Positions 51,053 to 60,410 are shown, counted from the stretch's first letter. The stretch is DNA of 64,000 nucleotides from Guptibacillus hwajinpoensis (GCA_016841765.1 JAENYN010000025.1:1-64000), one strand, 5' to 3'. Made by a program: numbers and translations. Notes: generated by a model from the sequence alone, not told the origin.

Positions 51053-52042
51053 TCATAAACTATCTTGTTTTATTAGTCTATAAGATAGAACGACTTTTTC
51101 CGCAGAAATTTCGTTGTTTAACACTTTATTCAAAATCAACCGTCCTGCGGTGCGTCCTGCTTCTTCATTCTGGTATGCGACAGTGGTTAAAGAAGGCGTG
51201 ACGTATTTAGACAGCTCTGATGCCCCGATACCAGCGATTGCCACATCGCCGGGAATGTGATAACCGTTCTTTTTTAAATATTCCATAGCTCCGACGGCCA
51301 GGCGATCGGTGACGGCAAAAACAGCAGTCGGTTTTTCCGCATTTGTTTCCATAATGGTTTTCATGGCATCATATCCGGACTCGATTGTGAACCGGCCAGT
51401 TTGAATCCAGGATTCCGTGATCGACATTCCATTTTCAGCAAGCGTGTCAAGAAATGCTTTTTTGCGAAGATAACCGACAGCCCTGTCGGATTCATCAACG
51501 CCGATGAACGCAATTTTTTCATGCCCCTTTTCGATAAACAGCCTCGTTATGTCCCTGGCAGCATGATAATCGTCATACAGGACACTCGATACGTCAGGGA
51601 TGTCCTGGCCGATTGCGACAAACGGCAAATCAAGCTCACGGATTGCGGCTGTAATCGTGTCGCTCACATTGGTGGCAAGCAGGATGATTCCGTCCACCTG
51701 CCTGCTTTTTAAAAGCTTCAGATGCTCGATTTCTTTGGAGCGGTCGAGATTGGTGTTGGCGAGCAAAATTTGATAGCCTGCCGCGGCCAGTTCCTCATCG
51801 ATGCCGTTTACAACCCGGCTTGCTGTTTCTGTACTGATTTTCGGCAAAATCACACCGATGACTTTGGTCTTTTTCGTCCGCAGTGATTTCGCATGCTCAC
51901 TTGGCACATATCCTGTTTCTTCTATAACTTTTTCAATCCGTTTTCGCGCATCCTCACTCACATATCCGCTATTATTCAGTGCTCTTGAGACCGTTGTGCG
52001 GGATACGTTGGCGAGTTTTGCGATTTCTTTGATGGTGATCAT
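51053..52042 (-). CDS. LacI family transcriptional regulator
   Basis: 329 residues. The N-terminal domain reads TIKEIAKLANVSRTTVSRAL and is followed by the usual hinge and a periplasmic-binding-protein-like sugar domain (VIGVILPKISTETASRVVNG, DRLAVGAMEYLKKNGYHIPG). It lies upstream of the PTS gene in the same direction, and three TG-N-AATCGATT-N-CA-type sites separate them, so it most likely represses the PTS gene. The inducer is probably the phosphorylated sugar. ATG start with GGGGGA upstream. Confidence 0.88.
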   Translation of the reverse strand: MITIKEIAKLANVSRTTVSRALNNSGYVSEDARKRIEKVIEETGYVPSEHAKSLRTKKTKVIGVILPKISTETASRVVNGIDEELAAAGYQILLANTNLDRSKEIEHLKLLKSRQVDGIILLATNVSDTITAAIRELDLPFVAIGQDIPDVSSVLYDDYHAARDITRLFIEKGHEKIAFIGVDESDRAVGYLRKKAFLDTLAENGMSITESWIQTGRFTIESGYDAMKTIMETNAEKPTAVFAVTDRLAVGAMEYLKKNGYHIPGDVAIAGIGASELSKYVTPSLTTVAYQNEEAGRTAGRLILNKVLNNEISAEKVVLSYRLIKQDSL

Positions 52043-52301
52043 GAGGATCCCCCGCTTCTTCCTAATTTATGAAATTATTATAGCATAGGCTTTTTATCTA
52101 AAACACATTTTTACGGATACTGGAAAAGGATTGACCCGCCGAAAATTGGGGAATACATCAAAAACAGTATGAGGGAAGTTCGATTCCAACCGGATATGCC
52201 TGATGTTTTATCAATATAAAATTTAACAGGGCTTCAACTGTATCGCAATATAAATGATTATATAAGTCACCGCCGTGTGAATTAAGAAGGGGATAATAGA
52301 T

Positions 52302-54149
52302 ATGATAGATTCATTTTTAGTCGTGCTAATGATCATAGGTGTGCTTGGTGTCGCTTCGCAGTGGGCTGCCTGGCGTTTCAGGTTCCCGGCAATTGTCTTG
52401 ATGTCCGTTGTTGGGCTGCTTGCAGGCCCGGTTTTCGGAATCATTGAGCCGGAAGTCGCTTTTGGAAAACTGTATGAACCGACTATTTCGCTGGCTGTCG
52501 CCATTATCCTGTTTGAAGGAAGCTTGAACCTGGATTTCCGCGAGATTCGAGGGCTGGGAAAACCAGTTTTGCGCATCGTTACGATTGGAGCTGGCCTGGC
52601 ATGGCTCCTCGGTTCCTTGATCGCTCACTATGTTGCCGGCTTGTCCTGGACGGTCGCATTTGTTATTGGAGGGCTGTTCATCGTCACCGGGCCGACTGTC
52701 ATTTTGCCCCTGTTGAGGCAGGCGAGCCTGGAGCCGCGCCCATCAAAAATATTGAAATGGGAAGGCATCATTGTCGATCCTATCGGTGCACTTCTTGCCG
52801 TGTTTGCCTTTGAGACGATAAAATTCATATCCGCACCAGATGGAGATCTTATTTATTTTCTGGCCGCTTCGATTTTTGCAGTATTTTTCGGCTGGGGAGT
52901 CGGCAAGGCGGTCGGCACTTCGTTTACAAAAGGGCTCGTGCCTGAGTATTTGAAGTCTCCGGTTGTCTTCATCCTTGTGCTTGCTTGCTTTATCATTGCG
53001 GATGAAATTGCCCATGAGACCGGACTGCTTGCTGTTACTGCCATGGGCATGACCCTTGCCAACATGAGATTATCGTCGATCGCTGAAATGCGCCATTTCA
53101 AAGAGAATCTGTCCATTTTGCTGACATCGGCAATTTTTATTATGCTGACGGCATCACTGACAACGGAAACGCTCTTTGATATCTTCCATTGGAACATAGT
53201 CATTTTCGTCCTGCTTATGCTCTTTCTTGTCAGGCCGCTTTCCATTTTTCTCGCCACAATTAAAAGCGGCTTGAGCTGGCAGGAAAAAACACTGGTCGGC
53301 TGGATTGCTCCGCGGGGGATTGTGGCCCTGACGGTGTCCGGTTATTTTTCCAGCATCCTGCTTGATTCCGGCTTTGAAGATGCGAATATGCTCAACTCGC
53401 TTACATTTGCCCTCGTGTTTACAACGGTGAGTGTCCATGGTATTTCCCTTGGCTGGCTCGGCCGGAAACTGGGACTGGCAGGCGCAGGGCAGCCAGGGGT
53501 TATGATTGTCGGCGGGAACCGGTTTACAACCGAGCTGGCAGCTGTTTTAAAAGAACTGGATATTCCTGTGCTTATCGTCGATTCTTCCTGGCGCAGGCTA
53601 TACACCGCCAGAAACCGCGATGTCCCTTATTATCACGGCGATATTCTCTCAGAGCAAATTGAGTACAGGCTTGACATGACGCCGCATGAATACTTGATAG
53701 CGGCAACAGAGCATGACGCCTATAACACGCTTGTCTGTACGACCTATGTTCCATCTATGGGCAGGAATAACCTTTATCAGGTAAGGCTCAAGAACAGCGA
53801 AGGGGAAGATATCGAAAATAAACGGAATACGATCGGCGGCCGGGTCCTGTTCAACGGCGGCCCGCCGCTCGAAGATTTGTATACAAAAATCTCCCAGGGC
53901 TTCGGGTTCAGGAGAACGACTCTTTCAGAGGAGTATACCTATGAGCAGTACCTGGAAGAGCGCAGTGAGAATACAATATTAGTCGTCATCGTCAAAGCTT
54001 CCGGGGTCCTGCAGTTCTACACCGATGAAGAAGAAATCGATCTCAAAGGAGAACCCGGCGACACCATCCTCAGCCTCGCTCCGCCGTCGACAAATGGGAA
54101 GAAAAAGAAAGAGAAAAAGTTGCAGAGTATGGAGTCGAGTGAATTGTAA
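52302..54149 (+). CDS. NhaP-type cation:proton antiporter with TrkA-N-like domain
   Basis: 615 residues. About 12-13 helices of a CPA1-type antiporter (residues 1-400), with the ion-site region GGLFIVTGPTVILPLLRQAS and the conserved VDPIGALLAVFA. A Rossmann-type TrkA-N-like domain follows (GVMIVGGNRFTTELAAVLKE, DVPYYHGDILSEQI), then a C-terminal region (about 490-600) that may be TrkA-C-like. It probably expels Na+ or other cations in exchange for H+, with NAD(H) or nucleotide sensing inferred from the added domain. AAGAAGGGG precedes the ATG. Confidence 0.86.
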   Translation: MIDSFLVVLMIIGVLGVASQWAAWRFRFPAIVLMSVVGLLAGPVFGIIEPEVAFGKLYEPTISLAVAIILFEGSLNLDFREIRGLGKPVLRIVTIGAGLAWLLGSLIAHYVAGLSWTVAFVIGGLFIVTGPTVILPLLRQASLEPRPSKILKWEGIIVDPIGALLAVFAFETIKFISAPDGDLIYFLAASIFAVFFGWGVGKAVGTSFTKGLVPEYLKSPVVFILVLACFIIADEIAHETGLLAVTAMGMTLANMRLSSIAEMRHFKENLSILLTSAIFIMLTASLTTETLFDIFHWNIVIFVLLMLFLVRPLSIFLATIKSGLSWQEKTLVGWIAPRGIVALTVSGYFSSILLDSGFEDANMLNSLTFALVFTTVSVHGISLGWLGRKLGLAGAGQPGVMIVGGNRFTTELAAVLKELDIPVLIVDSSWRRLYTARNRDVPYYHGDILSEQIEYRLDMTPHEYLIAATEHDAYNTLVCTTYVPSMGRNNLYQVRLKNSEGEDIENKRNTIGGRVLFNGGPPLEDLYTKISQGFGFRRTTLSEEYTYEQYLEERSENTILVVIVKASGVLQFYTDEEEIDLKGEPGDTILSLAPPSTNGKKKKEKKLQSMESSEL

Positions 54150-54160
54150 AGGTCGGGAGG

Positions 54161-54180
54161 TGCCTGGCAATTGCCAGGCA
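54161..54180. repeat. REP-like single unit
   Basis: Perfect core TGCCTGGCAATTGCCAGGCA, eleven bases after the antiporter stop. Confidence 0.92.
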
Positions 54181-54202
54181 ATCCGTTATGTTATGCAAAT
54201 GC

Positions 54203-54236
54203 AAAGGGATCTCACAGCGGAGATCCCTTTTTTCTT
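54203..54236. terminator. Bidirectional terminator between antiporter and amidase genes
   Basis: AAAGGGATCTC and GAGATCCCTTT around ACAGCG; T-run on the plus side. Confidence 0.8.
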
Positions 54237-55140
54237 ATTCAAATAACTTGATTCCATAAGCATCAAAAACAGACCGCGGGACAAAAAATCTCGCTGTGAC
54301 AAGCGGATCGACGACCTGGCTGATCTGCGTCTGGCCGACAGCGCTCATGAGCATCGTTAAATGAGATAAGGTGAGGCCGGTTTGCGGAAGCAGCAGATCA
54401 ATCATATCTTCGACCGATTTCTTGACTGCATCGTCGAGGGTTTCAGCCGATACGAGCATCGCATAGCCTTCCTCATTTTCCAGAAGCGGAAATTCAAGTT
54501 TATGGCCTTTTATGACATCAAGTGTCACGGTCACTTCGCCCGGCACTTCGATTCCTGACACACATACTTCACCGTCTCCCATTGCGGCATGGAAATCACC
54601 GGTTGCAAACAACGCCCCTTCTGTGAAAACAGGAAAGTAGAGGACGGCTCCCTCTGTCACAAGCTTTGTATCCATGTTCCCGCCATGGGCACCAGGAGTC
54701 CCGCAGGAAACCGGCTCACCTTCTGGCGCAACACCAATGACACCGATCATCGGATTAAGGGGGATTTCCATCTTTTCATCAAAAATTGCCTTATTGTCTT
54801 TGACAGGGACAATTTTCACGTCGAACTCATCGAGACGGTGACCCATTACGCCAAGGTCTTTGCCGGTTGCCATGACACCGCGCTCGCCGATCTTCAGTTC
54901 ATCAATCCGTACTTTCAAAATGTCCCCCGGCTCAGCGCCTTCAACGTAAATCGGGCCCGTCGCCGGATTCACCCTGTTCCAATCAACTGACGTCATCGTT
55001 GTTTTCTCGCTTGTAATCTGATTTTCAAAGCAATCGTATGTTTCAATCGTAACTGACTCTCCGCTCTTCACCCGGCGGACAGGCTCATGGTCTTTACTGA
55101 ATGCAAAAATGGAAGTCTTGCAGGATACCACTTCGCTCAT
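54235..55140 (-). CDS. Acetamidase/formamidase family protein
   Basis: 301 residues. It fits the FmdA/AmdA family: WNRVNPATGPIYVEGAEPGD, HGGNMDTKLVTEGAVLYFPV, ALFATGDFHAAMGDGEVCVS. It hydrolyses acetamide, formamide or related amides to ammonium and acid, probably in the cytoplasm. The substrate is unknown. The ATG at 55140 lies ten bases after GGAGG; the preceding TTG at 55143 is an alternative start. Confidence 0.85.
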   Translation of the reverse strand: MSEVVSCKTSIFAFSKDHEPVRRVKSGESVTIETYDCFENQITSEKTTMTSVDWNRVNPATGPIYVEGAEPGDILKVRIDELKIGERGVMATGKDLGVMGHRLDEFDVKIVPVKDNKAIFDEKMEIPLNPMIGVIGVAPEGEPVSCGTPGAHGGNMDTKLVTEGAVLYFPVFTEGALFATGDFHAAMGDGEVCVSGIEVPGEVTVTLDVIKGHKLEFPLLENEEGYAMLVSAETLDDAVKKSVEDMIDLLLPQTGLTLSHLTMLMSAVGQTQISQVVDPLVTARFFVPRSVFDAYGIKLFE

Positions 55141-55227
55141 CAAATATGTACCTCCTTATGATAGATGTCAGAATAATTGTATCATTCTGCGTGCCGGTCC
55201 CTTGTCACAATTTGTCGGTTCATAGTG

Positions 55228-55262
55228 GTGCCAGGGAATTGCCTGGCAATTGCCAGGCACCT
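55228..55262. repeat. REP-like palindrome with imperfect outer arm
   Basis: GGTGCCAGGGAATTGCCTGG leads into a complete TTGCCTGGCAATTGCCAGGC core. It lies in the divergent region between the amidase gene and the MoaD-like gene. Confidence 0.8.
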
Positions 55263-55343
55263 GCATATTTCGACAAAACTCGGTGAGTGACAGGCACCGC
55301 TTCACACCGTAAGATAGAAGTATGGAAGAAAGGGGCGATAGAT

Positions 55344-55616
55344 TTGATAGTCAAAGTGTTTGCCAATCTCCGTGATATTTGCGGTGGTGACAAAGTAGAG
55401 GTTCAGCCTGATGGCGATCGGGTGATTGATGTATTGAATAAAATGACCGAAACATATCCGGGGCTTGACGAAGAAGTGTTCACAGAAGAAAGGACATTGA
55501 AGCCGTTTGTCCATGTTTTCATTAACGGCAAAAATATCATTCATGCAAACGGGCTGGAAACAACCGTGAAGGAATCGGACCAATTTGCGCTGTTCCCGCC
55601 GGTGGCAGGCGGTTAA
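55344..55616 (+). CDS. MoaD/ThiS-like sulfur carrier protein
   Basis: 90 residues of beta-grasp fold: IVKVFANLRDICGGDKVEV at the start and FALFPPVAGG at the end. The terminal Gly-Gly is the site that is adenylated and thiolated by MoeB-type enzymes. It is expected to deliver sulfur for molybdopterin or tungstopterin. TTG start at 55344 behind AGGGGCG. It ends one base before the next start, so the two genes are coupled. Confidence 0.82.
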   Translation: MIVKVFANLRDICGGDKVEVQPDGDRVIDVLNKMTETYPGLDEEVFTEERTLKPFVHVFINGKNIIHANGLETTVKESDQFALFPPVAGG

Positions 55617-55617
55617 C

Positions 55618-55896
55618 ATGGAAAGCAGAGAGCTTGAATTCCGGGGCATCAACCTTGACCATCTCGGCATGTATTTCGAAGAGCTGGGCGGGCGAAAAAT
55701 GACGGAGACCGACGACTTGCCGCAGATCTATACAGGCGACGGCTGGAGCGGCCAGATCTTAAGGGAAGAAGATGTCACCATCACCAGGACATTCATCGTG
55801 AATGCGGTCCATATCTGTTTCTTGGCGGAATCCGCAGAGATACTTGACGAACTTATAAAAAACTACCGTTTTAAAACGACCCGCATCGGCGGGTAG
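55618..55896 (+). CDS. Small protein ending in Gly-Gly, MoaD-associated domain
   Basis: 92 residues, starting MESRELEFRGINLDHLGMYF and ending FKTTRIGG. It resembles, from memory, the MoaD-associated C-terminal domain (DUF1952 type) found with MoaD-like domains in Thermus proteins; I cannot confirm it. It follows the MoaD-like gene by one base, with AGGCGG as ribosome site. The Gly-Gly end invites the idea of a second carrier, but that is only inference. The AOR gene lies just downstream on the other strand. Confidence 0.6.
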   Translation: MESRELEFRGINLDHLGMYFEELGGRKMTETDDLPQIYTGDGWSGQILREEDVTITRTFIVNAVHICFLAESAEILDELIKNYRFKTTRIGG

Positions 55897-55913
55897 TTAT
55901 AAAGACCTATGAT

Positions 55914-55955
55914 TGCCTGGCAATTGCCTGGGACTTCCCAGGCAATTGCCAGGCA
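55914..55955. repeat. REP-like compound palindrome, 42 bp
   Basis: 20-base arms TGCCTGGCAATTGCCTGGGA around CT. It is preceded by AAAGACCTATGA, the second half of the linker of the two-unit element. Confidence 0.92.
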
Positions 55956-55970
55956 GCCTCTCCCAAAACC

Positions 55971-55999
55971 AAAAGGCTTCCGCACAGCGGAAGCCTTTT
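55971..55999. terminator. Terminator of the AOR gene
   Basis: AAAAGGCTTCCG and CGGAAGCCTTTT around CACAG, usable on both strands. Confidence 0.8.
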
Positions 56000-56020
56000 A
56001 AAATTCACCCGTATCCTATT

Positions 56021-57844
56021 TTACTGCTTAGCCGGTGTAACAATTCCCAGCTCTTTCAGCTTCTCTTCAGTGACGACGCCGTTGTTCCAGCCGCGGACTT
56101 GATAGTAATCATCAAGCATGATATCCATGCGGCTTACGGATCCTTCACTGTTGCCGGAAGCAGGCTCATCGGTGAAGCGCTTCGGCAGGTAGTCGTCTTC
56201 GCGCTTGTCGAAGCCGGCCAGGTTGTTGTAGTAGCGTTCGATATTGTAAATCCGCTCGCCCGCCTTCATGACATCTTCAGCGGTCATCGGAATGCCTGTC
56301 ATGCCGCTGTACTGCTCGGCGTAATGCTCGGCATTTTCAGAGAACGAAGAGAACTTACATATATCCATAGAGTCAGAGAATGCGAGCATATCCTGGAATA
56401 TTTTCAGCAGCTCGCCTTTTCCTTCCGGCACAAGGCGGTCAGTCGGCTCCGGAATGCCGGCGATTTCACTGGCAACCGTATAGCCGCGCAGGTGGCAGGC
56501 ACCGCGGTTGCTTGTCGCATAGCCAAGGCCGATACCCTGGATGCCGCGCGGGTCATAAGCCGGGATGGATTGGCCTTTGACAGACATGGACAATTCCGGC
56601 GCGCCCCAGCTTGCTGTGGCACGGGCAGGCCCTTCCGCCAATACATCGCCGAATCCTTCGCGGAAAGCTACTTTCCTTGTCATTTCGATCATTGTGTCGG
56701 CATCGCCCCAATCGAGCTTCTCGTCGACAAGGCCTTTTTCATACGCCTCCATAGTAGCTGAGAAAGCATTGCCGAGCTCGATTGTATCAATTCCGTACTC
56801 GTTGCAGCGGTCAATCAGGTAGGCAATCGCTTCCGAATCGCTCAAGCCGCTGTTCGTGCCGAGAGCCCAGGAAGATTCGAATTCAAAGCTCTCCACACGG
56901 GTTTTATACTTGCCTTCCTTGACCTCGACTTCAATTTTACATGCAACCGGACAGGCATGGCACGTATTGTTAGCCACCAGAAGATGCTCGTTGACATACT
57001 CGCCGCTGTGCTTTTCAGCTTCATCCCAGTGAGTTAGCTGCGCATTTCTTGTAGGCAGCGCGCCGACTTCGTTGATGATGTTCGTCAGCACGTTTGTGCC
57101 GTATACTGACAGGCCGCCTTTGTTCGGTGCGGTCAGCCCGCCTTCCATGATCGCTTTGACAGCTTTTTTATTCGCTTCTTTGTATTCGTCCTTCAGTTTC
57201 GGCTCAGGCATATTGCCTTTCTGCGATGCTTTGATGACAATCGCCTTCAGGTTTTTATACCCGGCAACGGCTGCTGTGCCGCCGCGTCCCGCCGAACGGT
57301 CATGCTCATTCATGAAACAGGAGTAGCGGACAAGGTGTTCACCGGCCTGTCCGATGGTCATGACACTAAGATCCTTTTCGCCATACTCATCCTGTAAAGC
57401 TTTTACCGTTTCCCTTGTGCTCTTGCCCCACAGGTCCGCCGCTTCATGAAGCTCCGCGTTTCCGTTTTCAATATAAAGATATACAGGCCTGTCACTCTTG
57501 CCTTTGAAAATAATATTGTCGATGCCGGCCCATTTCAGCCTGGCTGCCGTCCAGCCGCCCATATGGGAATCTGTAACGGTACCGGTAAGCGGTGACTTTG
57601 TCACAACCGCAAGCCGGCCGCTCATTGATGTCCTTGATCCGGAAACCGGCCCGGTCATGACACATAAAATATTTTTGTCTGACAGCGGTTCCACATCAGG
57701 CCCATTATCAAAAACGTATTTTACGCCAAGACCGCGTCCGCCAATGTACTTTTTGGCATCCTCTTCATTGATCTCCCTGTAGCCGATGTCGCCGCTCGTC
57801 AAATCCACAAGCACTTCTTTGTTTTTAAACCCGCCGAGATTCAT
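56021..57844 (-). CDS. aor: Aldehyde ferredoxin oxidoreductase family enzyme (W/Mo-pterin)
   Basis: 607 residues. N-terminal AOR domain with GGRGLGVKYVFDN, TGPVSGSRTSMSGRLAV and DRSAGRGGTAAVAGYKNLKA, then the helical domains. The iron-sulfur cysteines appear as CHACPVAC and CKFSS. AOR enzymes oxidise aldehydes to acids with ferredoxin, using tungsten bis-pterin; the natural aldehyde is unknown. It is flanked by a MoaD-like carrier and a GG-ending protein on one side and a MoeB/ThiF gene on the other, the set needed to make its pterin. The ATG at 57844 follows TAGGA and AGAGGTG. Confidence 0.88.
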   Translation of the reverse strand: MNLGGFKNKEVLVDLTSGDIGYREINEEDAKKYIGGRGLGVKYVFDNGPDVEPLSDKNILCVMTGPVSGSRTSMSGRLAVVTKSPLTGTVTDSHMGGWTAARLKWAGIDNIIFKGKSDRPVYLYIENGNAELHEAADLWGKSTRETVKALQDEYGEKDLSVMTIGQAGEHLVRYSCFMNEHDRSAGRGGTAAVAGYKNLKAIVIKASQKGNMPEPKLKDEYKEANKKAVKAIMEGGLTAPNKGGLSVYGTNVLTNIINEVGALPTRNAQLTHWDEAEKHSGEYVNEHLLVANNTCHACPVACKIEVEVKEGKYKTRVESFEFESSWALGTNSGLSDSEAIAYLIDRCNEYGIDTIELGNAFSATMEAYEKGLVDEKLDWGDADTMIEMTRKVAFREGFGDVLAEGPARATASWGAPELSMSVKGQSIPAYDPRGIQGIGLGYATSNRGACHLRGYTVASEIAGIPEPTDRLVPEGKGELLKIFQDMLAFSDSMDICKFSSFSENAEHYAEQYSGMTGIPMTAEDVMKAGERIYNIERYYNNLAGFDKREDDYLPKRFTDEPASGNSEGSVSRMDIMLDDYYQVRGWNNGVVTEEKLKELGIVTPAKQ

Positions 57845-58024
57845 CGATCCTACACACCTCTTTCATTCTTTTTCTCCACCCTAAATTACGGCACAACTAT
57901 TTTATAATTTCGCGTTAATGATCAAAAATCCTTTTTATAAATAGCAATTTTCTCCTTTTTTTATTCAGCCTATCTTAATCTATGCTTTATAATTTAAGTA
58001 AATGTTACAGGAAAGCAGGGATAC

Positions 58025-59059
58025 ATGATGAATGCAGATATGGAACGGTATTCCCGGCAAATCCTTTTCCAGCCGATCGGCGAAGAAGGCCAGCAAAAAT
58101 TGCTGAAAAGCCGGGCGGCGGTTGTGGGAATGGGGGCGCTCGGAACGGTCATCGCCAACCACCTCGTCCGTTCGGGTGTCGGCTTTGTGAGAATAATAGA
58201 CCGGGATTTCGTCGAAAAATCAAATCTGCAGCGACAAACGCTGTTTGATGAGGAGGATGCGGCCGGCCGCCTTCCGAAGGTGATAGCCGCCGAGAAAAAA
58301 CTGGCACGCATCAATTCGGATGTCACGGTCGATCCGGTGCTTGCGGATCTGAATCCCGATAACGCCGGGGAATTGCTCGAGGGGTTTGATGTCATTGTCG
58401 ATGGCACAGATAATTTCATGACGCGATACTTAATCAATGATTCAGCCATCAAGTTCAATACTCCGTGGATTTATGGCGGCGCCGTCAGTGCCCGCGGGAT
58501 GTTTGCTGTCATCGTGCCGGAGGAGACCCCCTGCTACCGCTGCCTGTTTCCCGATCCGCCGGCGGGACTCGGTGAAACATGCGACACGATCGGCGTGATC
58601 TCACCGATTACGGACATCATCGGGTCGTTTGAAGCTGCCGAAGCATTAAAGCTATTGACCGGCAGCCGGCCGAGCCCGAACCTTGAAAAATTCGATATCT
58701 GGCATAATTCGTTTTTCCAGATGGATATCTCACAGGGACGCAATCCGGATTGCCCGGCATGTGTCCATCACCACTACGAGTTTCTCGATCAGGCCGGTAC
58801 GAGCCAGGAAAACTATGCAGCACTGTGCGGCAGGGACACCGTCCAAATCAATCCGCGTTCCCGAATCGATATGGACCTGGATAAAACAGCCCGTCGCCTT
58901 GAAAAAGCAGGGAAAACGGAACGTACTCCATTCCTCGTCCGCTTTTCTCCCGATGACCGCGTCAACATGATTTTCTTTAAAGACGGCCGTGTCCTTATCC
59001 AGGGAGTGGATGATATCACGGAGGCAAAAACGTATTATTCCAGATATGTGGGGAATTGA
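58025..59059 (+). CDS. moeB: MoeB/ThiF-like adenylyltransferase
   Basis: 344 residues. MERYSRQILFQPIGEEGQQK and VVGMGALGTVIANHLVRSGV mark the E1-like fold, with the ATP-binding GMGALG glycine loop and IDRDFVEKSNLQRQTLF. Zinc cysteines are in CYRCLF and CPACVHH. It is expected to activate the Gly-Gly end of the MoaD-like protein at 55344. The C-terminal part (about 250-344) is not the usual rhodanese domain, and an ordinary sulfur donor is not visible. Divergent from aor. ATG 58025 or the next ATG at 58028, behind AGGGATAC. Confidence 0.85.
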   Translation: MMNADMERYSRQILFQPIGEEGQQKLLKSRAAVVGMGALGTVIANHLVRSGVGFVRIIDRDFVEKSNLQRQTLFDEEDAAGRLPKVIAAEKKLARINSDVTVDPVLADLNPDNAGELLEGFDVIVDGTDNFMTRYLINDSAIKFNTPWIYGGAVSARGMFAVIVPEETPCYRCLFPDPPAGLGETCDTIGVISPITDIIGSFEAAEALKLLTGSRPSPNLEKFDIWHNSFFQMDISQGRNPDCPACVHHHYEFLDQAGTSQENYAALCGRDTVQINPRSRIDMDLDKTARRLEKAGKTERTPFLVRFSPDDRVNMIFFKDGRVLIQGVDDITEAKTYYSRYVGN

Positions 59060-59159
59060 CACAAGGAAGTCACGCAGTTTTCGACAAAAACGCCGCTTAA
59101 CAAAGGTGCTTCCAACTTGCCGCTCTATGGTATACTAACCACATATTACAAACAAAGCG

Positions 59160-60395
59160 ATGGTGAAAATAGTGAATTTATGGACCAAATACAAAGAAAC
59201 GTCACTGCTAGTGAAGATGACGGCCGGCTTCTTCCTCGGGATTGCCGCCGGCGTCCTGTTCGGGCCTTCGGTGAGCTTTCTGGAGCCTCTTGGCACGGTT
59301 TTGATCAAATTATTGAACTTGATCGCCGTTCCGGTCGTGTTTCTGACCGTTGTGCTTGCGGTCAACCAGATGAACCCGCTTCAGCTCGGCAGAATGGGCG
59401 GAAAGCTGGTGCTTTATTATATCTCGACAACGGCCGCTGCTGTGTTCATTGGTCTCGGCCTCGCCCTGTTGTTCAATCCAGGCGAGTCGCTGACGCTGCC
59501 TGATGCAGCCGTTGATAAGCCGGAATCGCCTTCATTCGCAGGTGTGCTGCTGAACATGATTCCGGATAACCTGTTTACCGCCTTTTCTTCCGGGAACTTG
59601 ATGGCGATCCTGTTCCTTGCGGTCATCATCGGATTTTCCATTTCGCAGATGCGTTTTTCAAACGATGAAACAATGAACGAATATGGCGAGCTGCTGCAGC
59701 GGTTTTTCCAGGCCGCCAATGAAATGTTTTTCCTTGTTTTAAAAGGAATCTTGCTTTATGCGCCTGTCGGCATCCTGGCGATCACCGCCACATCTTTCGC
59801 GGGGCAGGGCTGGGACACGTTCAATTCGCTGCTTCGCTTCACGGGTGTCTTTTACCTGGGCATTGCGCTGCTCTGGATTCTCGTGTACAGCCTGTTTCTG
59901 AAAAGCTCCAAAATTTCCTTGAAGCAGTTTTACAGCAACACAAAAGACGCCTACACTACGGCTTTCTTTACATCAAGCAGCATCGCATCCCTTCCGGTGG
60001 CGATCGAAGCTGCCAAACGGGCCGGTATTTCCGAACGGACAGCCAACTTCAGCCTCCCGCTCGGCGCCGTGTTCAATTCGGACGGCGGCGCACTCCGAAT
60101 GGGCGTGTCGATTGTGTTCGCCGCCAACGTCACCGGCATCCAGCTTGCGCCTGCTGACCTGTTCATCATCGTCCTGACAGGGACGCTGCTGTCAGTCGGC
60201 ACCGCCGGCATCCCGGCTGCAGGTCTCGTCACGCTATCGGCTGTGCTTTCCCTGTTCAACCTGCCGCTAGAGATTGTAGCGCTTGTTGCCGGCGTCGATG
60301 TCATCATCGGCATGGCCGGTACAGCATCCAACGTCATGGGCGATATCGTCGGGGCGGCCGTCGTCGACCAATCGGAGAAAAAAGCCGCTGCCTGA
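59160..60395 (+). CDS. Dicarboxylate/amino acid:cation symporter (DAACS family)
   Basis: 411 residues, eight helices and two re-entrant loops. Family motifs are AGVLFGPSVSFLEPLGTVLIKLLNL, the serine-rich loop AFFTSSSIASLPVAIEAA, and FSLPLGAVFNSDGGALRMGVS. The pattern IGMAGTASNVMGDIVGA marks the second loop region. The substrate (glutamate, aspartate, or a C4 acid) is uncertain. The ATG at 59160 has a weak ribosome site; a GTG at 59172 with GGTGA upstream would be a shorter alternative. Confidence 0.85.
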   Translation: MVKIVNLWTKYKETSLLVKMTAGFFLGIAAGVLFGPSVSFLEPLGTVLIKLLNLIAVPVVFLTVVLAVNQMNPLQLGRMGGKLVLYYISTTAAAVFIGLGLALLFNPGESLTLPDAAVDKPESPSFAGVLLNMIPDNLFTAFSSGNLMAILFLAVIIGFSISQMRFSNDETMNEYGELLQRFFQAANEMFFLVLKGILLYAPVGILAITATSFAGQGWDTFNSLLRFTGVFYLGIALLWILVYSLFLKSSKISLKQFYSNTKDAYTTAFFTSSSIASLPVAIEAAKRAGISERTANFSLPLGAVFNSDGGALRMGVSIVFAANVTGIQLAPADLFIIVLTGTLLSVGTAGIPAAGLVTLSAVLSLFNLPLEIVALVAGVDVIIGMAGTASNVMGDIVGAAVVDQSEKKAAA

Positions 60396-60410
60396 CCTTG
60401 AAAACATGGA

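Noticed and set aside
55287-55343. N-terminal extension of the MoaD-like protein
   Set aside because: The family start is just before IVKVFANL and the TTG at 55344 has a ribosome site; the upstream part has no MoaD-like sequence.
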